This document shows, in pieces, positions 1-8,406 of a DNA stretch of 64,000 nucleotides. A program made the position numbers and the translations under genes. Each line of letters begins with the position of its first letter. Position 1 is the first letter of the stretch. Source of the stretch: Mesorhizobium sp. M2E.F.Ca.ET.219.01.1.1 (lineage in GTDB: Bacteria > Pseudomonadota > Alphaproteobacteria > Rhizobiales > Rhizobiaceae); assembly GCF_004016445.2 (NCBI RefSeq), contig NZ_SADT02000002.1, forward strand, positions 1,258,928 to 1,322,927, read 5' to 3'. The notes below the pieces were generated by a model. That model saw nothing but the letters and a program-made list of their open reading frames with translations. It had not been told where the DNA came from and ran no database searches.

Positions 1-29
1 GCTGATCCGTCAGGTCACATGACGATCAC

Positions 30-791
30 CTAGATGTTCATGCCGCCCGATACTTCGATCCGCTGGGCGTTGACCCAGCGATGGTCCTCGGAGAGCAGCG
101 AGGCGATCATCGGCCCGATATCGTCTGCGACACCGGCGCGGCCGAGCGCGGTCATCCCGGCCACGACCCGGTTGATCTCGGCGTCGTCGCGCACATGGCC
201 GCCATTGAAGTCGGTGGCGATCGCGCCGGGCGCGACGGTGTTGGCGGTGATGCGGCGGCCGGCAAGCTCCTTGGCGAGGTAGCGCGTGAACACCTCGACG
301 CCGCCTTTCATCATCGCATAGGCGGACGAGCCCGGCACCGAGAAACGCGCCAGCCCGCTCGACACGTTGATGATGCGGCCTCCGTCGTTGATCAGCGGCA
401 GCAGCGCCTGGGTGAGGAAGAACACGCCCTTGAGATGGATGTTCATCAGCGTGTCGAATTCCTCTTCCGTCGTCTCGGCGATCGGCTTGCGCAGGCCGGT
501 GCCGGCATTGTTGACGAGATAGTCGAAACGGTCGCGCTGCCAGGTCTCGTGAAGCGTCTTCTTCAGCGCTGCGACGAAAGCCGGGAAGCTGGCGACGGTG
601 CCGGTGTCGAGCTCAAGTGCCGCGGCCCGGCCGCCGGCCGCCTCGATTTCGGCAATGGCAGTTTTGGCCTCATCGGCGCGCGAGCGATAGGTGAGGACGA
701 CGTCGACACCTTTGCGGGCAAGGTGAAGCGCAGTGTTGCGGCCGAGGCCGCGGCTGCCGCCGGTGATGAGGGCAATGGGACGGGTGGACAT
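30..791 (-). CDS. SDR family oxidoreductase
   Basis: A 253-residue classical short-chain dehydrogenase/reductase, the usual length for the family. It has the N-terminal Rossmann motif TGGSRGLG (residues 10-17), the NNAG motif near residue 95, and the catalytic Ser...Tyr-x3-Lys set in the stretch ending YAMMK, so it should be an active NAD(P)-dependent cytoplasmic enzyme. The substrate cannot be told from the sequence. The start is set by an AGGAG ribosome site about 8 bases upstream of the ATG. It is transcribed away from a LysR regulator that probably controls it. Confidence 0.9.
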   Translation of the reverse strand: MSTRPIALITGGSRGLGRNTALHLARKGVDVVLTYRSRADEAKTAIAEIEAAGGRAAALELDTGTVASFPAFVAALKKTLHETWQRDRFDYLVNNAGTGLRKPIAETTEEEFDTLMNIHLKGVFFLTQALLPLINDGGRIINVSSGLARFSVPGSSAYAMMKGGVEVFTRYLAKELAGRRITANTVAPGAIATDFNGGHVRDDAEINRVVAGMTALGRAGVADDIGPMIASLLSEDHRWVNAQRIEVSGGMNI

Positions 792-824
792 AGCGAAAGC
801 TCCTTCTCTTCGAATGGAGATGCA

Positions 825-849
825 TATACTCGCCTAAGCAGGCGATATA
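825..849. promoter_or_regulatory. Inverted repeat between SDR and LysR genes, candidate LysR site
   Basis: Left arm TATA-C-TCGCC and right arm GGCGA-TATA surround a 6-base centre. The dyad lies in the 107-base divergent promoter region, where LysR regulators typically bind. The assignment to this LysR is inferred from position. Confidence 0.5.
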
Positions 850-897
850 ATTGGGCATGGATTGCCAACACTATTCAGTCTGTGCGAACAATCAGCC

Positions 898-1794
898 ATG
901 GATCGTTTTGACAGCATGCGGCTCTTCACCCGGGTGGTGGAGCGGCGCAGCTTCACCGCGGCTGCCGCCGATCTCGGCCTGCCGCGCTCCAGCGCCACCG
1001 CCGCGATCAAGCAGCTGGAGAAGCGGCTTGGTGTGCAATTGCTCCGCCGCACCACACGCCATGTCACCACGACGCCCGACGGCGAGGCCTATTACCAGCG
1101 CTGTATCGGCATCCTCGCCGACATCGAGGACGCCGAGGGCGGCTTCGACGCCCGCGAGATGCGTGGACGCCTCAGCGTCGACGTCAATGGCCACATGGCG
1201 CGCACGTTTCTCTTGCCGGAACTGCCGGCACTGCTTGCCAGATACCCGGGCCTGTCGGTGCATATCGGCGAGGGGGACCGCCTCGTCGATCTGGTGCGTG
1301 AAGGCATCGACTGCGTGATCCGGGCGGGCGTGCTTCCCGACAGCGACATGATCGTGCGGCGTCTCGGCATCGCGCGCGAGATCACCGTCGCGAGTCCCGC
1401 CTATCTCGAACGCCACGGTGTGCCGCGGACGTTGGATGATCTTGCCGGCCATATGATGATCGGTTTCGTGTCGTCGCGCACGATGCAGGTGATGCCGCTG
1501 GAATTCACCGTCGACGGCAAGGTTCGAGAAGTTGTCCTGCCCTCGCGAGTCACCGTCGCCAATTCAGACACAAGTGCCGCGCTGGTCCGGCTTGGCTTCG
1601 GGCTGTTCCAGGCGCCAAAACTCCGTTACGTCGACGACATCGAGGCCGGCCGGCTGGTCGAGGTGCTTCCCGACAATCCCCCGACACCGACGCCGATCTC
1701 GGTGCTCTATCCGCCGAGCCGCCAGCTTTCGCCAAGAGTGAGGGTGTTCGTCGACTGGCTGGTGGAGATCCTGGGGCCGAAGCTGGATCCCTGA
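898..1794 (+). CDS. LysR family transcriptional regulator
   Basis: A 298-residue LysR-type regulator. The N-terminal winged helix-turn-helix covers residues 1-62 (MDRFDSMRLFTRVVE..., then a recognition-helix region with SSATAAIKQLEKRLG), followed by a periplasmic-binding-protein-like effector domain from about residue 90 to 295. I chose the ATG at 898 over an upstream in-frame ATG at 862 because LysR proteins normally begin a few residues before this F-x-x-V-V-E segment. It diverges from the SDR gene, and the shared intergenic region holds a dyad, so local control of the SDR is likely. The effector is unknown. Confidence 0.92.
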   Translation: MDRFDSMRLFTRVVERRSFTAAAADLGLPRSSATAAIKQLEKRLGVQLLRRTTRHVTTTPDGEAYYQRCIGILADIEDAEGGFDAREMRGRLSVDVNGHMARTFLLPELPALLARYPGLSVHIGEGDRLVDLVREGIDCVIRAGVLPDSDMIVRRLGIAREITVASPAYLERHGVPRTLDDLAGHMMIGFVSSRTMQVMPLEFTVDGKVREVVLPSRVTVANSDTSAALVRLGFGLFQAPKLRYVDDIEAGRLVEVLPDNPPTPTPISVLYPPSRQLSPRVRVFVDWLVEILGPKLDP

Positions 1795-1800
1795 TCACGC

Positions 1801-2427
1801 TCAGAGAAACAGCCGCAACTGCGTGTGGATGATCGAGCGATAGTCGTCGATCGTGCGCCGGCCTTCCGCCTCGTCCTGCGTCAGCGCCAGCCGCACGACG
1901 CCGCCGGCAAGCTGGAAGATCAGGAACACGACCCGCCCGAACGCCTCGCGCTGCCCGGCTTGAAGCATCGGCGCGACATGGTCGCAGAATATCCTTGCCT
2001 GGTGCCTCGTCTCGGCAATGTCGAGATGCTGCAGCGCCTTGTCGGCCTGGATGGCGTTCTGCAGGTCCTGGATCGCCGGGTCCGCCGCGACGCGTGCATA
2101 ATAGTCGTCGAGCATGCGGTCGGCCGCCGCCGTCACGTCGCCAGGCCCGTTTATCCCGGCGATGATCGCGCCGAAGCGCGCGCGGCTTTCCTCGGAAAAC
2201 CGCTCATAGAGCATCGCCAGGATCGCCGACTTCGACGGAAAATAATGATAGACGGTGGCGATCGGTCCGCCGGCCAGCGCGCCGACCTCCTTCATCGTCA
2301 CCGCATCGATGCCCTTTTCGCCGATCAGCCGCATGGTCGTGGCGAGGATCGCGTCGATACGCTCGCGGCTGCGCTCCTGCTTCGGCCGGCGCCTGGGTTC
2401 CGTCGCTATTCGCTTCGCCTGCGTCAT
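1801..2427 (-). CDS. TetR family transcriptional regulator
   Basis: About 208 residues. The N-terminal TetR helix-turn-helix is clear: an Arg-rich lead, then IDAILATTMRLIGEKGIDAV and a recognition segment with PIATVYHYFPSK. The C-terminal two-thirds is a helical ligand-binding domain. The open frame extends further upstream, but the ATG at 2427 has a GGGAAAG site about 8 bases upstream and gives the usual TetR length; the ATG at 2436 is the alternative. It diverges from the MFS transporter gene, and a perfect palindrome lies between them, so it most likely represses the MFS operon. Confidence 0.9.
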   Translation of the reverse strand: MTQAKRIATEPRRRPKQERSRERIDAILATTMRLIGEKGIDAVTMKEVGALAGGPIATVYHYFPSKSAILAMLYERFSEESRARFGAIIAGINGPGDVTAAADRMLDDYYARVAADPAIQDLQNAIQADKALQHLDIAETRHQARIFCDHVAPMLQAGQREAFGRVVFLIFQLAGGVVRLALTQDEAEGRRTIDDYRSIIHTQLRLFL

Positions 2428-2501
2428 GGCCCGCATCTTTCCCGGAAAAGTGCGAATTCGCGGTTGACAAGAAACATGATCAAGTATCAGTTTCGTTAAA
2501 T

Positions 2502-2518
2502 GCTGACAACTTGTCAGC
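2502..2518. promoter_or_regulatory. Perfect palindrome, probable TetR operator
   Basis: GCTGACAA-C-TTGTCAGC is a perfect 8+1+8 inverted repeat in the divergent region between the TetR gene and the MFS gene, about 30 bases before the MFS start. Size and symmetry fit a TetR-family operator. Confidence 0.75.
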
Positions 2519-2548
2519 TTTTCGATCGTGCTGCAAGGGAGGCATCTC

Positions 2549-3733
2549 GTGACTGCATCGCAAGCCGCGCAAGCGGAAGATGGCGATTGGCTTGTCGGCA
2601 ATCCGACGGGATCGCAGCTCGCCTCGGCGCTGTGGATCGGCTCGGTCGGCCTGCTCATCCTCGGCCTGCAGCCGGTGCTGCTCGGCGCGCTCTACACGGA
2701 GGGCCACGTCACCGGCGACGAGTTGGCGCTGGTCGCGACCGCCGAGATGATCGCGATCGGCATTGGGTCGGCGATCGTGGCCATGCTGCTGCCTGCCAGG
2801 AACATGCGGTCGAAGAGCGCGGCGCTGCTCGTCCTGCTCGCGCTCGCCAATTTCTGGACCGCTTATGCCGGCAGCCCCAATGCGCTGATCGGCGCGCGCA
2901 TGCTGGCCGGGCTGGCGGAGGGCGGGCTGGTCGCCGTCGCCACCGAATTGATCGCCCGCTCGCGCCGGGCCGAGCGCATCGGCGGCTATTTCGTCACGCT
3001 GCAGACTTTGGCGCAATGCGCGCTGGCGCTGATCCTCGCGCTCTATGCCGTGCCCGCCGTCGGCTCGGCCGGCGGCTTCATCGCGCTCGGCATCGTCTGC
3101 CTCTTATCGCTGGTCGTCGCCTGGATGGTGCCGGACAACTATGCCGATCTGCCCAAGGAAGAGCAGTTTGCCAACGTCGCGACGTTGCCCGCGATCACAG
3201 CGCTCCTGTCGATCTTCTGCTATTTCATGTTCTTCGGTGCTGTCTGGGCTTTTCTGGAACCCATCGGCGCGCAGTTCAGCATCGACGGCCGCACCGTCGG
3301 CCTGATGGTGTCGGCGAGCCTTGCCGCGCAGGTGATTGGCGCCATGACCGCGACGGTGTTCGAGGCGCGCATCGACTACCGTTTTGCCATCACGATCATC
3401 GGCATCGTCGCGGCCATCAGCTCGGTCCTGCTTGCCTCCGGCCCGGGTCTTTCGGTGTTCTGGGCGGTGGCGCTGGTGATGGGCTTCATCCTGCTCTTCA
3501 TCGTGCCCTATCAGATCCGCATGGCAATCACCGCCGATGAGACGCGGACGGCAGTGCTCCTGGTGCCGGCCGCGCAGCTCTTCGGTCTCGCCATCGGCCC
3601 CATCGCCGCCTCGCTTTTGATCGATGCCGGGAATTTCCGCCCGGTGCCCGAATTCGCCGCAGCGACTGCTGTGGCCAGCGTGCTTTTGCTCGGCGTCTTC
3701 GTGCTGGTCGCGCGCCGGCGCGGTAAGGCTTGA
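2549..3733 (+). CDS. MFS transporter
   Basis: A 394-residue major facilitator protein with about 12 hydrophobic segments, for example LWIGSVGLLILGLQPVLLG near the start and a C-terminal VLLLGVFVLVARRR. It is an inner-membrane secondary transporter; the substrate cannot be assigned, though control by an adjacent TetR suggests drug or metabolite efflux. GTG at 2549 is preferred to GTG at 2528 because AGGGAGG lies 7 bases upstream. Its stop is 14 bases before the next gene's ATG, so it heads a three-gene operon. Confidence 0.88.
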   Translation: MTASQAAQAEDGDWLVGNPTGSQLASALWIGSVGLLILGLQPVLLGALYTEGHVTGDELALVATAEMIAIGIGSAIVAMLLPARNMRSKSAALLVLLALANFWTAYAGSPNALIGARMLAGLAEGGLVAVATELIARSRRAERIGGYFVTLQTLAQCALALILALYAVPAVGSAGGFIALGIVCLLSLVVAWMVPDNYADLPKEEQFANVATLPAITALLSIFCYFMFFGAVWAFLEPIGAQFSIDGRTVGLMVSASLAAQVIGAMTATVFEARIDYRFAITIIGIVAAISSVLLASGPGLSVFWAVALVMGFILLFIVPYQIRMAITADETRTAVLLVPAAQLFGLAIGPIAASLLIDAGNFRPVPEFAAATAVASVLLLGVFVLVARRRGKA

Positions 3734-3747
3734 GCGGGAGGATTAGG

Positions 3748-5025
3748 ATGGCAAACGCCTGGAGCAACTGGTCGGGTTTCGTCACTGCATCCCCGAAGCA
3801 GATCGCGACCCCGGCCGATGCGGGCGAACTGGCCGAGCTGGTGCGCTTGGCGCACGGACCGCTGCGCGTCGCCGGCGCCGGCCATTCCTTCACCCCGCTG
3901 GTGCAGTCCGACGGCACCATCGTTTCGCTGGAGAAGATCGAGGGGCTGGTCTCGCACGACGCCGCGAACAACCGGGCGCGGGTAAGGGCGGGAACCAGGC
4001 TCGGCGCCCTGATGCACATCCTGCAGGACATCGGCCAGGGCCTGCCCAATATGGGCGATATCGACAAGCAGGCGATCGGCGGCGCGCTGGGCACGGCAAC
4101 GCATGGCTCCGGCCCGACGCTCGGCGCCTACCACACGCAGCTGGAGGCGGTGCAACTCGTCGATGGGCGAGGCAAGCTGCGCCAATACAGCCGGTCCGAC
4201 GACCAGGATATGATCCATGCCACCGGCGTCGCGCTTGGCGCTTTCGGCATTCTCACCGAAGTGACGATGAACAACATCGCGGCCTACCGCCTGCGCCGCC
4301 GCAAATGGGTGCTGCCGATCGGCGACATGCTGCGCGATTTCGAGACGATGATGGCGGCGCATCGCTCGGCCGAATTCTACTACATCCCGTTTTCCGGCTA
4401 CGCCCAGTTCATCGCCAGCGATCTCAGCGACGCAGCACCAATGCCGCGGCCGACCGAGAACGACGAGGAGGGGCTGGCGACTTTGCGCAAGCTGCGCACC
4501 GTGCTGCGCTGGCTGCCGTCGCTGCGGCGCGCGCTGATCAAGGGCGCGGTGAAGAAGGTCCCGTCGGAGGACTATGTGCAGGACTGGCTCAACGTCTACG
4601 CCAGCGACCGTCAAACCAAATTCAACGAGATGGAGTACCACCTGCCTTACGAGGAAGGTCCGAAGGCGTTGGCCGAGATCATCGCGCTGACCGAAAAACA
4701 CTTTCCGGAAGTCTATTTCCCGATGGAGGTGCGTTCGGTGGCGCCCGACGAATTCTGGCTTTCGCCCTTCCACAAGAGGCTGACCTGCTCGATCGCCATC
4801 CACCACGATGCGGCCAACGACCCGCTGCCTTTCATGCGCGCCGCCGAGCCGATCTTCCGCAAATATGGCGGCAGGCCGCATTGGGGCAAGATGCACAGCC
4901 TGAAGGCGGCGGATTTCAAGAAAGTCTATCCGCGCTGGAACGACGCGCTTTCCGTGCGCCGCGACATCGATCCCGACAACCGTTTCGTGTCGCCCTATAT
5001 GGCCGGCCTGTTCGGCATCGAATGA
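3748..5025 (+). CDS. FAD-binding D-arabinono-1,4-lactone oxidase family protein
   Basis: A 425-residue vanillyl-alcohol-oxidase-type flavoprotein. The FAD-binding domain occupies about residues 13-150, with GAGHSFTP at 43-50; the histidine at 46 is where relatives bind FAD covalently. The C-terminal half is the ALO substrate domain and ends with the diagnostic GRPHWGK block. Relatives oxidise aldonolactones or sugar alcohols. A GGGAGG site 6-7 bases upstream fixes the ATG at 3748. The stop overlaps the next gene's start by 4 bases (ATGA), so translation is coupled. The physiological substrate is unknown. Confidence 0.88.
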   Translation: MANAWSNWSGFVTASPKQIATPADAGELAELVRLAHGPLRVAGAGHSFTPLVQSDGTIVSLEKIEGLVSHDAANNRARVRAGTRLGALMHILQDIGQGLPNMGDIDKQAIGGALGTATHGSGPTLGAYHTQLEAVQLVDGRGKLRQYSRSDDQDMIHATGVALGAFGILTEVTMNNIAAYRLRRRKWVLPIGDMLRDFETMMAAHRSAEFYYIPFSGYAQFIASDLSDAAPMPRPTENDEEGLATLRKLRTVLRWLPSLRRALIKGAVKKVPSEDYVQDWLNVYASDRQTKFNEMEYHLPYEEGPKALAEIIALTEKHFPEVYFPMEVRSVAPDEFWLSPFHKRLTCSIAIHHDAANDPLPFMRAAEPIFRKYGGRPHWGKMHSLKAADFKKVYPRWNDALSVRRDIDPDNRFVSPYMAGLFGIE

Positions 5026-6161
5026 TGAGCGCCTATTTCGCTGCCCTGTCCGATGCGTTGAAGGCAGCCGAGATCTTCCGGCCCTGCCTGGTGCTCGACC
5101 GCGACCGGCTGGACGGCAACATTGCGCTGGTGAAGGAGCGGCTGGCGCCCGGCCTTGCCATTCGGCTGGTCGACAAGTCGCTGCCTTGCATGCCGCTCCT
5201 TTCGCACATCGCCGGGGCGCTTGGCACCAACCGCTTCATGACTTTCCATCCGCCAGTGACGCAGGCCGTGCTCGACGCTTTTCCCGAGGGCGATCTGCTC
5301 TACGGCAAGCCAATGCCGGTTGGCGCCGCCAGGGCAGCGCTGACCCAAGGCAGCGCCGGCTGGTGGTCGCGTGTCTGCTGGCTGATCGACACGCCTGAGC
5401 GGCTGACCGAATATGGTGCACTCGCTTTCGCGCTCGACACCGAGTTGCGCATCGCTTTCGAGGTCGACGTCGGCCTGCATCGCGGCGGTTTTTCGAGCCC
5501 CGCCGAGATCAAGGCGCTGACGGTGCCGGAGCGCCTGCATTGCGAAGGCATCATGGCCTATGAAGCGCATGCGCCGGAGATACCGGGCCTCTTCGGCGGT
5601 GCGGCCAGGGCGCTGAAGCAGGCTTCGGCCAAGGCGGCGGAGTTCGCCGCCGCCCTCGATCCGGACCGGCGCCGCATCCTGAATATCGGCGGCTCGAAGA
5701 CGGCGCTGCTTCATGGCGGTGGCGTCGCCAACGAAGTGTCGATCGGCTCGGCCTTCGTCCTGCCCAGCGACTTCGACACGCCCGGCCTGGGCGGTTTTCA
5801 GCCGGCGGCCTTCATCGCCACGCCGATCCTCAAGGCGCTGGATCCGATGCTGCCCGGTCCCCCGGCGGTTTCCAGGGCGTTGCAGGCGCTTGGCCTCTTC
5901 CCGCGCAAGGGCTGCTATCTCTATGGCGGCAAGTGGATGGCCGAACCGGTGTTCCCCGAAGGCATGAAGCAGAACGGCCTGATCGGACTATCATCCAACC
6001 AGCAATTCATGGGCTTGCCGGCAAGCGCGGATGTGAAGCCCGGCGACTACGCCTTCCTGCGGCCGACGCAGAGCGAGGCCGTGCTGCAGCATTTCGGTGC
6101 GATCGCGGTATTTGCCGGCGGGCGGATCGTCGAGTTCTGGCCGGTGCTGCCAATGGGGTAG
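5022..6161 (+). CDS. PLP-dependent alanine racemase / D-threonine aldolase-like enzyme
   Basis: A 379-residue fold-type III PLP enzyme of the D-threonine aldolase / D-serine dehydratase (DSD1) group. The N-terminal TIM-barrel carries the probable PLP lysine in RLVDKSLP (about residue 50) and a phosphate-binding LNIGGSKT-like segment near residue 225. The C-terminal barrel has HFGAIAVFAGGRIVEFWPVL, but I do not see the His-x-Cys zinc pair found in D-serine dehydratases, so the reaction may differ. The ATG at 5022 overlaps the preceding stop (ATGA). Co-transcription with the lactone oxidase and MFS gene suggests one catabolic or export unit. Confidence 0.78.
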   Translation: MMSAYFAALSDALKAAEIFRPCLVLDRDRLDGNIALVKERLAPGLAIRLVDKSLPCMPLLSHIAGALGTNRFMTFHPPVTQAVLDAFPEGDLLYGKPMPVGAARAALTQGSAGWWSRVCWLIDTPERLTEYGALAFALDTELRIAFEVDVGLHRGGFSSPAEIKALTVPERLHCEGIMAYEAHAPEIPGLFGGAARALKQASAKAAEFAAALDPDRRRILNIGGSKTALLHGGGVANEVSIGSAFVLPSDFDTPGLGGFQPAAFIATPILKALDPMLPGPPAVSRALQALGLFPRKGCYLYGGKWMAEPVFPEGMKQNGLIGLSSNQQFMGLPASADVKPGDYAFLRPTQSEAVLQHFGAIAVFAGGRIVEFWPVLPMG

Positions 6162-6199
6162 GACGTCTAGGCGCCAGCGACTGGCGCCGGCGGGAGGTC

Positions 6200-6404
6200 G
6201 TCATCCCAGGTCGGAGCGACGCGAAGCGGAGCGCAGACCCTAGAATCCATTCCGTTACCTTTCCGCTATGCAACGAATTGGATCCTTGGCACCTGATGCA
6301 GGCCCAGAATTTCGTTCTGCGGCGCAGCGCGCTTGACCACCGTCACGGAATGGATTCCAGGGTCTGCGCGCGTCGCTTCGCTCCTTGCTCCGCCCTGGAA
6401 TGAC
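6200..6404. repeat. Long palindromic intergenic element
   Basis: An arm at 6200-6254 (beginning GTCATCCCAGG and ending CCATTCCG) pairs imperfectly with an arm at 6346-6404 (beginning CGGAATGG and ending GGAATGAC), around a spacer of about 90 bases. No gene is visible inside. The form resembles rhizobial mosaic or REP-like intergenic elements; the family assignment is from memory. Confidence 0.7.
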
Positions 6405-6436
6405 GAAGTCGTGTAACGTCTCGATCGTCGGATTTA

Positions 6437-6449
6437 TTGACTCAGTCAA
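6437..6449. promoter_or_regulatory. Palindrome upstream of MarR-GNAT gene, candidate operator
   Basis: TTGACT-C-AGTCAA is a perfect 6+1+6 dyad 38 bases before the start, followed at once by a second half-site pair TCAA-N8-TTGA (6446-6461). Position and form fit autoregulation by a MarR dimer. Confidence 0.55.
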
Positions 6450-6487
6450 CTAAATGATTGATCTTGTCCAGGACAGGAGGAATCCCG

Positions 6488-7423
6488 ATGACCATCCACG
6501 ACCACCCTGGCAAGGAGCGCATCGATACCGTGCGCGCCTTCAACCGCTTCTACACCCGCCAGATCGGCCTGCTCGACGAGAGCCTTCTGAAGAGCCCGTT
6601 CTCGCTGACCGAGGCGCGGGTGCTTTATGAGCTTGCCCATCGCGAGGGGCTCGTCGCCAGCGATCTGGTGCGCGACCTTGGTCTCGACCCGGGCTATGTG
6701 AGCCGCCTCTTGAAGAAATTCGAGGAGCGCGGTCTGGTCGAGCGCGAGGCCAGCGAGGCGGACGCGCGCCGGTCTTCGATCGCGCTGACGACGGCGGGCC
6801 GCGAGGCTTTTGCGCCGCTCAACCAGGATTCGCACGACCAGGTGCGCGCGCTGCTCGATCGTCTGGCGCCCGCTGACCAGGAGCGGCTGGTCAAGGCCAT
6901 GCGCACCGTGCAGGACCTGCTTGGTGAGAGGCCCGAACCCAAGGTGCCCCACATCCTGCGGCCGCTGCAGGTCGGCGACATCGGCTGGATCACGCGCCGC
7001 CAGGGCATGCTCTACGCTGAGGAGTATGGCTGGGACGAAACCTACGAGGCGCTGGTCGCCGAGATCCTCGCCGAGTTCGTCAAGAAATTCGATCCAAGGT
7101 GGGAACGCGCCTGGATTGCCGAGCGCGAAGGCGAGGTGGTCGGTTCGGTCTTCGTCGTACGCAAATCGCCCAAGGTGGCGAAGCTCAGGCTGCTCTATGT
7201 CGAGCCCTCGGCGCGCGGCCTCGGCATCGGCCGGCGACTGGTCGACGAATGCATCGCCTTCGCCCGCGCCAAGGGTTACAGGACCCTGACGCTGTGGACG
7301 AACGACATACTGGGCTCCGCCCGCCGCATCTACCAGGCGGCGGGCTTCAAGCTGGTCGACGAAGAGCGCCACCATTCCTTTGGCAAGGATCTGGTCGGGC
7401 AAACGTGGGATCTGGATTTGTAG
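6488..7423 (+). CDS. Bifunctional MarR family regulator / GNAT acetyltransferase
   Basis: A 311-residue fusion. Residues 1-145 are a MarR winged helix (LTEARVLYELAHREGL..., LVRDLGLDPGYVSRLLKKFE, then a wing with EADARRSSIALT). Residues about 160-311 are a GNAT acetyltransferase, with the acetyl-CoA motif SARGLGIGRRLVDE and a C-terminal RIYQAAGFKLVDEE. Such fusions are a known class, but their acceptors are mostly unknown. AGGAGG ending 7 bases upstream sets the ATG at 6488. It stands alone, so the acetyltransferase and the regulator probably act on the same local signal. Confidence 0.9.
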   Translation: MTIHDHPGKERIDTVRAFNRFYTRQIGLLDESLLKSPFSLTEARVLYELAHREGLVASDLVRDLGLDPGYVSRLLKKFEERGLVEREASEADARRSSIALTTAGREAFAPLNQDSHDQVRALLDRLAPADQERLVKAMRTVQDLLGERPEPKVPHILRPLQVGDIGWITRRQGMLYAEEYGWDETYEALVAEILAEFVKKFDPRWERAWIAEREGEVVGSVFVVRKSPKVAKLRLLYVEPSARGLGIGRRLVDECIAFARAKGYRTLTLWTNDILGSARRIYQAAGFKLVDEERHHSFGKDLVGQTWDLDL

Positions 7424-7429
7424 TGAGGA

Positions 7430-8263
7430 TCACCCCTTCACCGGCACCCAGATCTCCAGCCCGCCATTGCCGGTATGCGCGTCGAATTCGGGTCCATAGC
7501 GCTCGAATTCCGGTGCGTCGGCGATCTCGTGGCCGGAGGCAGGCAGCCATTTGTTCCAGATCGTGTTGACGGTGCGTCGGATGGTCGAGATGTGCTCGCG
7601 ATGCGCGAACACCGCATATTTCTGCGCCGGCACCCGCACGCGGCAAAAGCCCTTCGGCAGGTCGGAGAAATCCGTCACCTCGACGCCGGCGATGTAATCG
7701 AAATTGCCGGCGTCGTCGCCATTGATGCACACGCCGTAGAACACGCCGGGCACCTCGCCGGGAATGTTGCCGATATAGGGCGCGAAACGCTGCCACTGCA
7801 TCGGGATGCCGGCGCTGGTCTCGCAGCTGTAGCGCTCGCCGAGCCCGGCGACGAGAAATGGGCAGCTGGTCTCGAAGCGCGGCGGCTCGAGCGTGGTGAG
7901 AAGCGAACTGTCCATGAGGATAGGCTCCACAAGATCGAGGTTTCGGGTCGAGCCTTGCGCGCGCACCAGCTCCGGCGTGGTGCCGAACGCATCGCGAAAA
8001 GCCCGCGTGAACGCCTCATGCGAACCGTAGCCGGCGTCGAGCGCGACCGAGAGAATGTCGGGCGCGCCTCCGGCTAGCTGGCGCGCCGCTTCGCTCAGGC
8101 GGCGCGCCCGCATGTAGCCCATGACCGACCGCCCCGTGGCGGCGGCGAAAGCGCGCGTCACATGGAAGCGCGACACGCCGCTGCTTTGCGCTATTTCGTC
8201 GAGGCTGATGGCGTCCGGCAGATGGCTTTCGACAAACCACAGCGCTTTCTCGGTCGGGTTCAT
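7430..8263 (-). CDS. AraC family transcriptional regulator with GyrI-like domain
   Basis: A 277-residue protein. The N-terminal AraC DNA-binding domain has two helix-turn-helix units (ISLDEIAQSSGVSRFHVTRA, then DILSVALDAGYGSHEAFTRA). The C-terminal domain, about residues 120-277, is a GyrI/Rob-like effector-binding fold. This order (HTH first) is the SoxS/Rob-like layout. The ATG at 8263 has GAGGAA just upstream. It converges with the MarR-GNAT gene and diverges from the winged-helix/TPR regulator. The effector is unknown, possibly a small lipophilic or cationic compound as for Rob relatives. Confidence 0.9.
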   Translation of the reverse strand: MNPTEKALWFVESHLPDAISLDEIAQSSGVSRFHVTRAFAAATGRSVMGYMRARRLSEAARQLAGGAPDILSVALDAGYGSHEAFTRAFRDAFGTTPELVRAQGSTRNLDLVEPILMDSSLLTTLEPPRFETSCPFLVAGLGERYSCETSAGIPMQWQRFAPYIGNIPGEVPGVFYGVCINGDDAGNFDYIAGVEVTDFSDLPKGFCRVRVPAQKYAVFAHREHISTIRRTVNTIWNKWLPASGHEIADAPEFERYGPEFDAHTGNGGLEIWVPVKG

Positions 8264-8406
8264 GGTTCCTCGCATTTGGCGGGCCGATCCTATCGGCCGC
8301 GCCGGCATTGAGTTTGATCGAAATTGCGCACTGGGCAATAATGCGCTTCGAGCATGCAGCGTCGAAGTGGAATCGACGCTGCGGGTACGCGGGAAGGGGT
8401 GTCCCG

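Noticed and set aside
4305..6161. 618-codon plus-strand frame through the lactone oxidase and PLP enzyme
   Set aside because: The first 239 codons are a shadow of the lactone oxidase; the real PLP-enzyme start is at 5022.
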